From Devosia neptuniae (GTDB lineage: Bacteria; Pseudomonadota; Alphaproteobacteria; Rhizobiales; Devosiaceae): a stretch of DNA of 64,000 nucleotides. The notes under the pieces were generated by a model, which ran no database searches, was not told the DNA's origin, and saw only the letters and a program-made list of their open reading frames with translations. The stretch's first letter is position 1, and each line of letters opens with the position of its first letter. The translations under genes were made by a program, and so were the position numbers. Where the stretch lies: the NCBI RefSeq assembly GCF_025452235.1, contig NZ_CP104965.1, positions 1,116,001-1,180,000 on the forward strand, in the 5' to 3' direction. Shown here in pieces: positions 1-6,464 of the stretch.

Positions 1-1
1 C

Positions 2-1192
2 GACAGCCCGGCCGGCTGGGATCGCACCAAGGACCCCGAAGCGCTGCGGCGCTCGAGCCAGGGCGCCCATTTCGAACCGGTGACGCTGTGGGCCGCACTG
101 TCCCAGGTAACCAGCCATATCGGCTTTGTCGCCACCGCCTCCACGACCTATGAAGACCCCTATCTGCTGGCGCGCAAATTTGCCTCGCTCGACTATATCA
201 GCAAAGGGCGGGCGGCCTGGAACGTGGTCACGACGGGCGCCGATGTGTCGAACAACTTTTCCATTCCCGGCCATCCCGCCCATGCCGACCGCTACAAGCG
301 GGCCGAAGAATTCGTCGATCTGGTCAAGGGCCTGTGGGATTCCTACGAGGACGATGCCTTTATCCGCGACAAGCAGAGCGGCATCTATCTCGACCCGGAC
401 AAGGTGCATCAGCTCAACCATTCCGGCACGTTCTTCACTGTTAGCGGCCCACTCAATGTCGGGCGCCCGGTACAGGGCTATCCGGTGATCGTGCAGGCCG
501 GGGCGTCCGAGCCCGGGCGGGAACTGGCGGCGCGCACCGCCGAAATGATCTTTACTGCCAACCAGACACTGGAAGATGCGCAGGAATTCTATGGCGATGT
601 AAAGGGACGGCTGGCGCGCTACGGGCGCAGCCAGGAAGACCTGCTGATCAGCCCTGGCATTTTCCCGGTGCTGGGTGGTACCGAGCGGGAGGCGCAGGAC
701 AATTACGATTACATCCAGTCCCTGATCCACCCATCGATCGCCTGGAGCATCCTGCAGCGGCACTATAAGGGCGTGGATCTCTCGGGCTATTCACTCGACG
801 ACCGCGCGCCGCCATTGCCGGCCGACACCGAGCTCAACAAGAGCCGGCTCAAACTGGTGACGGACCTGGTCGAGCGCAACAATCTGACGCTGCGGCAATT
901 GTATCTCGCCGTGGCGGGGGCGCGTGGCCATCGGACGGTGGTGGGTACGCCCGAGCAGATTGCCGACGCCATGGTGGAATGGTTCGAGAACGGGGCCGCC
1001 GACGCCTTCAACATCATGCCGCCCATCCTGCCGACGGGTCTCACCGATTTCGTCGACCAGGTGGTCCCCATCCTTCGTCGCCGCGGCCTGTTCCGGCATG
1101 AATATGAAGGCACGACCTTACGGGAAAATTTGGGCCTTGCCCGTCCGGCCAATAGTTTTGCCGTGGCACGTGACCAGCGGGAAGCCGGCTAG
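2..1192 (+). CDS. FMN-dependent monooxygenase, NtaA/SnaA/DszA type (5' truncated)
   Basis: This is a flavin-dependent monooxygenase of the bacterial-luciferase superfamily, in the nitrilotriacetate/pristinamycin/desulfurisation (NtaA/SnaA/DszA) group. Such enzymes oxidise small organic substrates with FMNH2 supplied by a separate reductase. The reading frame is open to the left edge: the residues before the GTG at 80 read ...RRSSQGAHFEPV and continue into TLWAALSQVTSHIGFVATAS, the usual family core, so the GTG is not a real start. Conserved pieces are ATASTTYEDPYLLARKFASLD, broken by family-typical spacing, and GRAAWNVVTT. About 396 residues are present against roughly 440-450 in the family, so only the N-terminus is missing. 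A hairpin lies directly after the stop. The substrate cannot be predicted from what is visible. Confidence 0.88.
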   Translation, partial: DSPAGWDRTKDPEALRRSSQGAHFEPVTLWAALSQVTSHIGFVATASTTYEDPYLLARKFASLDYISKGRAAWNVVTTGADVSNNFSIPGHPAHADRYKRAEEFVDLVKGLWDSYEDDAFIRDKQSGIYLDPDKVHQLNHSGTFFTVSGPLNVGRPVQGYPVIVQAGASEPGRELAARTAEMIFTANQTLEDAQEFYGDVKGRLARYGRSQEDLLISPGIFPVLGGTEREAQDNYDYIQSLIHPSIAWSILQRHYKGVDLSGYSLDDRAPPLPADTELNKSRLKLVTDLVERNNLTLRQLYLAVAGARGHRTVVGTPEQIADAMVEWFENGAADAFNIMPPILPTGLTDFVDQVVPILRRRGLFRHEYEGTTLRENLGLARPANSFAVARDQREAG

Positions 1193-1196
1193 GAGC

Positions 1197-1222
1197 GAGC
1201 GCCCCGGGGATGCGGGGCGCTC
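1197..1222. terminator. Rho-independent terminator after the monooxygenase
   Basis: Arms GAGCGCCCC (1197-1205) and GGGGCGCTC (1214-1222) form a perfect 9-bp stem followed by CTTT. It lies between the plus-strand monooxygenase stop and the minus-strand stop at 1229, so it may serve both directions. Confidence 0.7.
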
Positions 1223-1228
1223 CTTTAG

Positions 1229-1525
1229 TCAGGCGAATAGCGCCGGAGCGTTTTCGGGCGGCGGCACGCTATCGCTCATCTGATCAAGCTGGCAGAGGGC
1301 CGCCTGCAATTGATCGACCGAGACGGTGACGCCGGCCTTGGAGCGGCGCAGCCCTGGGGCGCCACGCACCGCATTGACGTCGGACAGCCAATAGGCCAGC
1401 AGCGCCCGGCGCCGGCTCAGCGTCAGACTGGCATCGGAGACGATTTCACGCGGATGATAATAGCCAACGAGATCGGCCCGGCGCACATCGAGATCATCGT
1501 CGAGCATGAAGGCTGGATTGTTCAT
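1229..1525 (-). CDS. Conserved small hypothetical protein
   Basis: A 98-residue protein of unknown function, beginning MNNPAFMLDDDLDVRRADL. The start at 1525 is chosen because GAGGGA sits 6 bases upstream; the same frame is open further upstream without a better ribosome site. The middle contains LSRRRALLAYWLSDVNAVRG followed by PGLRR and a C-terminal helix, a pattern I associate with short uncharacterised proteins of Hyphomicrobiales that start with a run of acidic residues and carry AYWxSDxxAVxGxPxLR. No signal peptide or membrane segment is seen. It begins 2 bases after the stop of a possible 45-codon gene, so the two may be cotranscribed. Confidence 0.7.
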   Translation of the reverse strand: MNNPAFMLDDDLDVRRADLVGYYHPREIVSDASLTLSRRRALLAYWLSDVNAVRGAPGLRRSKAGVTVSVDQLQAALCQLDQMSDSVPPPENAPALFA

Positions 1526-1527
1526 CG

Positions 1528-1665
1528 TCAGTCCCTCACATGCAGTCGCATCAGCGCGACTGGCCTGTGCAACTCGGCCCTGAACCGGGCCAGATCGGGG
1601 TTCCATGCCAAGCCCATGGCGGCGTAGTCGAAGCGCGATGATGTCCTTAGATCTTGTGTTTCCAT
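1528..1665 (-). CDS. Possible 45-residue small protein upstream of the 1229-1525 gene
   Basis: An ATG at 1665 opens a frame of 45 codons starting METQDLRTSSRFDYAAMGL and ending LMRLHVRD with TGA at 1530-1528. Only 2 bases separate this stop from the ATG at 1525, and the ribosome site of the downstream gene lies inside its last codons. That arrangement suggests translational coupling or a leader peptide. The ribosome site of this frame itself is weak (GGTGAAA). No family is recognised; it could also be untranslated leader sequence. Confidence 0.45.
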   Translation of the reverse strand: METQDLRTSSRFDYAAMGLAWNPDLARFRAELHRPVALMRLHVRD

Positions 1666-1842
1666 AGCATTTTCACCAATTCGCAGTGCACCTCAAGTGC
1701 AGGGGGATCAGCGTCGAAACCATGTCGACGAGGATGAATTAGGAGCGCGGCGAGCTTGGTTCAAGATGCCACACCCGGCTCTCGTGCCGGGAACTTCTCG
1801 CGCCGCCGGCAATTACCTGCCGATGGGCGAGAGGATCAATAG

Positions 1843-2097
1843 ATGACGACTCCCAACGATCTCAGTGACAAGGCATTGGCGGTCTTCGCCTTTGCCGTCT
1901 ATCACCAGCTCGGCAGCGGCGATGCGGTGACGGCTATCGTGGCTGCTGACGATGCCGGGCACCGGGTTGATCCGGAGGCAGTGGCGGAGCTGGAGCGGTA
2001 CGAACTGGCGCAGCGCCATGACGGCAAGATCACCTTCACGCCGGCGGGACAGCTCATCCTGAGCCAGATTCTGGATCGCATCCGCGGGCGCTACTGA
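1843..2097 (+). CDS. Small hypothetical protein, possible winged-helix remnant
   Basis: An 84-residue protein starting MTTPNDLSDKALAVFAFAVY. A purine-rich GAGAGGA lies upstream of the ATG. The sequence is largely helical with a C-terminal FTPAGQLILSQILDRI stretch that recalls the wing and last helix of short winged-helix proteins; this is only a resemblance. Composition and codon use match the neighbours. It converges on the minus-strand gene ending at 2101 with 3 bases between stops. Function unknown. Confidence 0.6.
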   Translation: MTTPNDLSDKALAVFAFAVYHQLGSGDAVTAIVAADDAGHRVDPEAVAELERYELAQRHDGKITFTPAGQLILSQILDRIRGRY

Positions 2098-2100
2098 CCC

Positions 2101-2403
2101 CTAGAGCTGATCGGGATGCGGCCGCTTGGTCTGCCCGACCAAGCGCGCCAGTTCGGAAAAGCTCGCCGGATCCGAGGCCGCCCGATCATTGGCCAGCAGC
2201 AGCAATCTTGGCGCAAAAGCCACGGCCTCCCGCTCGGCACTGCTGAGTTCGTCCATGCGATCGTCGCCTACCGCGATCTGTTCGGCGCGGCGCAAGGCCA
2301 GGCTCATTTCTTCCCGGCTCAACACGCCTTTCTCCACCAAGGCATTGTTGATGGCGGCAAGAGCCAGATAAAGGCCTTCCAGCTGCAGGTTCGCAATGTT
2401 CAT
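2101..2403 (-). CDS. Conserved hypothetical protein (100 aa)
   Basis: A soluble, mostly helical protein beginning MNIANLQLEGLYLALAAINN and containing VEKGVLSREEM, a phrase common in short regulatory or scaffold proteins of alphaproteobacteria. No catalytic motif, signal peptide or membrane segment is visible. The ATG overlaps the TGA of the upstream gene (ATGA at 2403-2400), so it is almost certainly translated with that gene. Confidence 0.7.
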   Translation of the reverse strand: MNIANLQLEGLYLALAAINNALVEKGVLSREEMSLALRRAEQIAVGDDRMDELSSAEREAVAFAPRLLLLANDRAASDPASFSELARLVGQTKRPHPDQL

Positions 2404-2612
2404 TGGCGGCGTCCATTCTCGGCATTGCGCGGCCGCGGTGGCGCCTTGCCATCATGCTTGCCGGGATTGGGACCAATATCGTGGCGCGGCGGATTAGCGC
2501 CGCCCGGCTTTTGGTTGTGGTGGAAACCGTCCTCCGTTTCGGGATGCGGATCGGCGACATCCCGATCCGGCCCGGCGGTTCCTGACCCTGTCGGCAGTCC
2601 ATCGCGGCTCAT
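2400..2612 (-). CDS. Small hydrophilic Pro/Gly/His-rich protein
   Basis: A 70-residue, strongly hydrophilic and probably disordered protein starting MSRDGLPTGSGTAGPDRD, rich in His, Pro, Gly and Asn, with no predicted structure. The start at 2612 is supported by a near-perfect AGGAGGT ribosome site 4 bases upstream. The stop overlaps the start of the next gene (ATGA), forming a two-gene unit. The longer minus-strand frame running to 3062 is only an open frame beyond this start. Function unknown. Confidence 0.65.
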   Translation of the reverse strand: MSRDGLPTGSGTAGPDRDVADPHPETEDGFHHNQKPGGANPPRHDIGPNPGKHDGKAPPRPRNAENGRRQ

Positions 2613-2746
2613 TTTGTACCTCCTCGTGTCGTTGCATAACCTTGATGGCCTGCGCCGGTTCCAACCAACCTGGGTTAAGCGCGTGAGGCGGGCCCGGCCA
2701 GAGAGCAACCGGATGACATGGCTGGCGTTGGTCGGCGGTTCACTGG

Positions 2747-2932
2747 ATGACAGAAATGCGCAAACCCTCGACCCGCCCGGAAACCGACAGCACCATAACC
2801 GAACTCGGCCGCGGCAAGGCCGAGCGCGTCGTGCTGGGCAGCAAGCCTTATGGCAGCATGGTGCGGATCGTGTTGGCAGTGCTGGTCTTCGTTCTGGTGT
2901 TCGGCACCATATTCTTCCTCGCCCAAGGATAA
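2747..2932 (+). CDS. Small single-pass membrane protein
   Basis: A 61-residue protein with a charged N-terminal part (residues 1-38) and one C-terminal transmembrane segment, VRIVLAVLVFVLVFGTIFF, ending AQG. The topology suggests a small inner-membrane protein with its N-terminus in the cytoplasm. The ribosome site is weak. Its stop lies 2 bases from the stop of the convergent CheB-like gene. No family is recognised. Confidence 0.6.
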   Translation: MTEMRKPSTRPETDSTITELGRGKAERVVLGSKPYGSMVRIVLAVLVFVLVFGTIFFLAQG

Positions 2933-2934
2933 AG

Positions 2935-3936
2935 CTACATCTGCCCCAGCGCGGCGCGGCGGAGCACATCGGCGTGGCGGCGCAATTCCTGGCCCTTGCG
3001 GGCGAAATCGCGGGCGCTGTGGCTGCGGCCGGCGGCGTCGGAATCGCGGGCAAGGCGATCAATCAATTGGGCGCGTTCCTCAACGATGCGCAGCGCGATC
3101 CGCACGGCTTCGTCGAGCGCGCCCTCCTGTTCCTTGGCCAAAATGTCGGCGGTGAAGGCATGGCCGACCTGGCAGCGGAAGCGCAATGGGCCGGTACGCA
3201 CCTGTGACAGCACGCCCCCGCAACTGGGGCAGGACAAAGCCACCGGATCGGCAAAGGTTTCGATATCGGCCGTCAGGCAGGGCCGGCCCAGGGCAATATC
3301 GATCTCGAGCAGCACGGCATCTGGCACGGGGAGATTGGGCCCGGGCGGTTCGGCGAGCAAATCCGCGAGGGCTCCACCCAATCGTCCGGCGGGGGCGCGA
3401 TAGTCGATGGCGCTGGCGTCCAGCGCACCAATCGGCATGTCGGCCGCGACGGCGTCATTGGGGTTCTGCACCATGGTGGTGCCGCCGCAGCGCTTGAGAT
3501 CGGCAAGGCCGGCCGCCCCGTCATTGAGCCGGCCGCTGAGCACGACGCCGATGGCGCCACCGCCATAAGAAGCGCCAACGGATCGCAGCAGCGGGTCGAT
3601 GGCGGGACGGGACAGATTTTCACGCGGACCCCGGCCGAGCCGGATCACTCGATCCAGCACCAGCAGGTGCCGGTCGACCGGCGCCACATAGACGCAGTTT
3701 TCGGCAATTGGCTGCTCGTCCTCGGCGGTCAGCACGGTGCGAGGCCCGGCAGCGCTCAGTGCATCGGCCAGAAAGTTGCGGCCTTCGGCGCCGATATGCA
3801 GGACCAGGAAGAGTGGCGCCGAGACGGTATCGGGCAGGTCCTGCAGGATTTGCCGGATGGCGGGCATGGCGCCGGTCGAGCCGCCGATGGCGACGGCGCG
3901 GCGTGGCGGGGAGGTTGAAACCGGGGCGGAGCTCAC
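2935..3936 (-). CDS. CheB-like protein-glutamate methylesterase with C-terminal Zn-ribbon
   Basis: A 333-residue protein with the CheB methylesterase fold at residues about 12-190 and no N-terminal receiver domain. The catalytic triad is visible: Ser in AIGGSTGA, His in LVLHIGAEG and Asp in RLNDGAAG. A second part holds CPSCGGVL and FRCQVGHAFT, a four-ligand zinc-ribbon, followed by a helical tail. CheB enzymes remove methyl groups or deamidate glutamines on chemoreceptors; free-standing versions like this occur outside chemotaxis loci and their targets are mostly unknown. The start is GTG at 3936, overlapping the upstream stop as GTGA, so it is coupled to the small membrane protein before it. 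No chemoreceptor gene is in the window. Confidence 0.85.
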   Translation of the reverse strand: MSSAPVSTSPPRRAVAIGGSTGAMPAIRQILQDLPDTVSAPLFLVLHIGAEGRNFLADALSAAGPRTVLTAEDEQPIAENCVYVAPVDRHLLVLDRVIRLGRGPRENLSRPAIDPLLRSVGASYGGGAIGVVLSGRLNDGAAGLADLKRCGGTTMVQNPNDAVAADMPIGALDASAIDYRAPAGRLGGALADLLAEPPGPNLPVPDAVLLEIDIALGRPCLTADIETFADPVALSCPSCGGVLSQVRTGPLRFRCQVGHAFTADILAKEQEGALDEAVRIALRIVEERAQLIDRLARDSDAAGRSHSARDFARKGQELRRHADVLRRAALGQM

Positions 3937-4208
3937 GGCCGCGCCAGCAGGACGATGAACACCAATGCCACGGCGATAGCCAGAACCAGCGCCGCATAGA
4001 TGAAGCCGCCGGCCAATTCATGCCCCTTTTCCGGTGGTGCTGGGGTAGCAGCAGCGTCCATGGCGCGCTCCTGCGCCGTTGGCGGATTGCCGGCCGCCTC
4101 GGCATCGCTGCCCAGGGGCGCGGCCGCAGGATCGGGCATGGCGACCTTTTCGCCGGTCTGGCCAGCGTCGATGCGATCGCGGATCTGCTCACTTGTGGGT
4201 GCTTGCAT
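3933..4208 (-). CDS. Small membrane protein coupled to cheB-like gene
   Basis: A 91-residue protein if started at the ATG at 4208 (MQAPTSEQIRDRIDAGQTG); an ATG at 4247 would add 13 residues, and neither has a strong ribosome site. The N-terminal half is hydrophilic and contains EKVAMPDPAAAPLGSDAEA, a signature I recognise from uncharacterised Hyphomicrobiales membrane proteins. The C-terminal 25 residues form one membrane helix. Its stop overlaps the GTG of the CheB-like gene, so the pair is cotranslated. Function unknown; membrane placement beside a methylesterase hints at a signalling partner, which is inference. Confidence 0.65.
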   Translation of the reverse strand: MQAPTSEQIRDRIDAGQTGEKVAMPDPAAAPLGSDAEAAGNPPTAQERAMDAAATPAPPEKGHELAGGFIYAALVLAIAVALVFIVLLARP

Positions 4209-4386
4209 ATTCGATGAAGCAGCAGAGAGCGATCTGGTTCCTTGCATCGGTCACGGAACGCGGATGGCTTAATATGGGTTAACGGAATTGAACGAAGCGC
4301 CAGGCAGCGGGTTGCGTTTCGGAGGAGCGGCGGGCGGGCCGCGCTGGCGGCAATCGACGCCAGGCTACACAGGCGGGTGGAGCACA

Positions 4387-4929
4387 ATGGAAGACGTAGC
4401 AGATCTCAATGGCAAGCGGATCGTCGTCGTCGAGGACGACTTCTTGTTGGCGACCGATATCTGCCGCGAATTGCGCGATCTTGGTGCCACCGTGCTGGGC
4501 CCGGCGCCCACTCCGTTTTATGCCACCCAACTCATCGGGCGCCGCAAGATCGATGCTGCGGTGCTGGATATAAGGCTCCATGGCACCAATGTGTTCGGCG
4601 TGGCCGAGCTGCTGCAAAATCAGGGTGTGCCAATCCTGTTTGCAACCGCTTATGACCGCCAGGCGCTGCCGGCCCGGTTCCGCGACGCTTCCTTACTGGA
4701 AAAGCCGCTCGATTGCAAAAAACTGGTGTCGGAAATCGTCGCCATGACACGTCGCCCGGCCACCCGGCTGTCCAGCGCGATGCCCGCACCGGCCGTGGCG
4801 CCGGCGCGGCAAGCGCCGGCCCAGAATTTTGCCCGGGCACTGGCCCGCACGCTGCGCCCTAGCCAGGGGCTAGATAGCTACCGTCAAACGCGGCAATGGC
4901 GGCCAGGCCCGGAAAATTCAGAATTCTGA
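4387..4929 (+). CDS. Receiver-domain response regulator with short tail
   Basis: A 180-residue protein: a receiver domain (residues about 8-125) plus an alanine/proline-rich, basic tail without a DNA-binding fold. Acidic pocket residues lie in VVVEDDFLL, the phosphoacceptor Asp in AAVLDIRLHG, and the conserved Lys in LLEKPLD. The start at 4387 is preferred because GGTGGAG precedes it and the receiver begins directly after; the open frame upstream has no support. The last 71 bases overlap the convergent Crp/Fnr gene. Lacking an output domain, it probably acts as a phosphate shuttle or by protein contact. Confidence 0.82.
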   Translation: MEDVADLNGKRIVVVEDDFLLATDICRELRDLGATVLGPAPTPFYATQLIGRRKIDAAVLDIRLHGTNVFGVAELLQNQGVPILFATAYDRQALPARFRDASLLEKPLDCKKLVSEIVAMTRRPATRLSSAMPAPAVAPARQAPAQNFARALARTLRPSQGLDSYRQTRQWRPGPENSEF

Positions 4930-5638
4930 CTTCGCCCTGCGCCATGGTGATCAGGTTTTTCTTGCGCAATTGCTGGATTGTGCGGTTCACGTGAACTGTG
5001 GACAGGCCCAGCGCCTCGCCCAGTTCAGCCTGGGTCAGGGCAAGCTGGAAGCGCGCATCGTTCTGGCTGACGAGGCCCACTATTCTGAGCCGGCTGTACA
5101 TTTCACACAGGCAATGGGCCAGGCGCTGTAGCGCATCGCGCGCACCCAGGCTGATGACCAGTTCGCGGCCGCAAGCCTGCTCTATCGATGCAGCACGCAT
5201 GGTGGCCACCACGATATTGGGCAGTTTATCGCCCAGAGCCGAGAATTGCTCCAAATTGATCTTGCCGATCACCGCCGGACCCAGGCTCATCACGCATTGG
5301 CGCACGGGGCTTGAGGACAGAAATCCGAAATCGCAGAAATCGCCGGGCACCACAAATCCGGTCATCTGGCGGCGCGCATTGTCCAGCACCCGGTAATGGC
5401 AAGCCAGCCCTTCCAGCAGGACCACGGCCTCCCGGCTGGGCACACCGTCCTTGAGAATTTCGGAGTGGGAGGGGACGTGAGAGATGTCGTGCACGAGAGC
5501 GACAAAGGCCGCGAGCTCGTGCGCTTGCAGTGGATAAAGCGCCTTGAGACGGCGGATGAAGACGTTCAGCGCGCTATCGGCCGATGAAGCGGCGGGTTCG
5601 ACAAAATCCTCTAGGGTGACAACGGGTTGAGTGGTCAT
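4859..5638 (-). CDS. Crp/Fnr-family transcriptional regulator
   Basis: A 259-residue regulator with a cyclic-nucleotide-binding-like beta barrel (residues about 35-150) and a C-terminal winged helix containing LTQAELGEALGLSTVHVNRT, a clear helix-turn-helix. The Fnr-type N-terminal cysteine cluster is absent, so it is not an iron-sulfur oxygen sensor. Its ATG overlaps the TGA of the upstream receiver (ATGA at 5638-5635), making it the last gene of the kinase-receiver-receiver-regulator series. That position makes it a plausible transcriptional output of the island. The 3' end overlaps the convergent receiver gene by 71 bases. Confidence 0.88.
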   Translation of the reverse strand: MTTQPVVTLEDFVEPAASSADSALNVFIRRLKALYPLQAHELAAFVALVHDISHVPSHSEILKDGVPSREAVVLLEGLACHYRVLDNARRQMTGFVVPGDFCDFGFLSSSPVRQCVMSLGPAVIGKINLEQFSALGDKLPNIVVATMRAASIEQACGRELVISLGARDALQRLAHCLCEMYSRLRIVGLVSQNDARFQLALTQAELGEALGLSTVHVNRTIQQLRKKNLITMAQGEVRILNFPGLAAIAAFDGSYLAPG

Positions 5639-6027
5639 GGAGCGGTAATCGTATCGTGCGGTCGGTCAAAGCGCGCCAGGGCGGCCAGCAATTGATCGGT
5701 ATCGGTCGGCTTGCCGACCGAAGGGAGATGGGCAAACTCGGGCGGCAGATCGCGGGTTCCATAGCCGCTACACAACACCACGGCGACACCCTTGGCCAGC
5801 AGCGGGGCGACCAGATCGAGCGCCATGCCATCCAGCAATTGCACGTCCAGCACAACGGCATTGGCAGCAAAATCCGGGCTTTCGAGGGCCGTCTTGATTT
5901 CCGATACGCGCCCCATGACGCCCACAACATCCACCCCGCGGCTGCCCAGCTCGTTAGCCAGGTCGCTCGCCAGCAGGTATTCGTCTTCACAGATCAGAAC
6001 GCGGAGATCGCCATGGGGCTGGGTCAT
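5635..6027 (-). CDS. Single-domain response regulator
   Basis: A 130-residue protein made only of a receiver domain: acidic residues in LICEDEYLL, phosphoacceptor in AVVLDVQLLDG, and the switch Thr/Ser plus Lys region in LCSGYGTRD and SVGKPTD. AAGGA lies 5 bases before the ATG. It overlaps the Crp/Fnr gene by 4 bases and lies 69 bases after the other receiver gene. Single-domain receivers of this type feed or drain phosphate in alphaproteobacterial HWE-kinase phosphorelays; the precise role here is inferred. Confidence 0.85.
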   Translation of the reverse strand: MTQPHGDLRVLICEDEYLLASDLANELGSRGVDVVGVMGRVSEIKTALESPDFAANAVVLDVQLLDGMALDLVAPLLAKGVAVVLCSGYGTRDLPPEFAHLPSVGKPTDTDQLLAALARFDRPHDTITAP

Positions 6028-6096
6028 GTTATTCCTTCGCGAAAACCATATCAGGTCCGTTCGGGCACACAGCTAACATAGGTTAAGTTGTGCGAT

Positions 6097-6459
6097 TCAG
6101 GTATGGCGGGCCTGTAGTAATCGCTCGATCGTCGCGGCGAGATTGCGGGGATCGACCGGCTTGGCGACCAGGGCACCTGAGGAGAATTCCTCCGGCAGGT
6201 CGGCTTTGGCGTGGCCGGTTGAAACGATGAACGGAATACCCGCCTGGTTAAGCCGTTGCACCAGGGTCGCGCTGGTGCCTGCGCCCAGCTTGTAGTCCAG
6301 CAGCGCGATATCGACCTGCTCGTTGTCCAGCAAGGCCTCTGCCGCTATCACACTCGCGGCCGGGCCGACCGGCACATGGCCGGCCGCGCCCAGGATCGAG
6401 ACATAGTCCCGGGCGATCAGCCATTCGTCTTCAACGATGAGGACGCGGTATGACGCCAT
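6097..6459 (-). CDS. Single-domain response regulator next to the CheB/CheR kinase
   Basis: A 120-residue receiver-only protein: LIVEDEWLIA, phosphoacceptor in IALLDYKLGAG, switch residues in IVSTGHAKAD and the Lys in ALVAKPVDP. The start at the ATG 6459 is chosen because AAGGTG lies about 7 bases upstream; a GTG at 6468 overlaps the kinase stop but its ribosome site is worse. The gene follows the kinase with almost no gap, so it is the likely cognate receiver. Confidence 0.85.
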   Translation of the reverse strand: MASYRVLIVEDEWLIARDYVSILGAAGHVPVGPAASVIAAEALLDNEQVDIALLDYKLGAGTSATLVQRLNQAGIPFIVSTGHAKADLPEEFSSGALVAKPVDPRNLAATIERLLQARHT

Positions 6460-6464
6460 CGCGA

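Noticed and set aside
80..82. GTG at 80 as the start of the first gene
   Set aside because: The frame continues upstream with family-consistent residues to the window edge, so this Val codon is internal.
2116..3207. A 363-codon plus-strand frame over small minus-strand genes
   Set aside because: No ribosome site or domain; it crosses several genes with better starts, including one with AGGAGGT.
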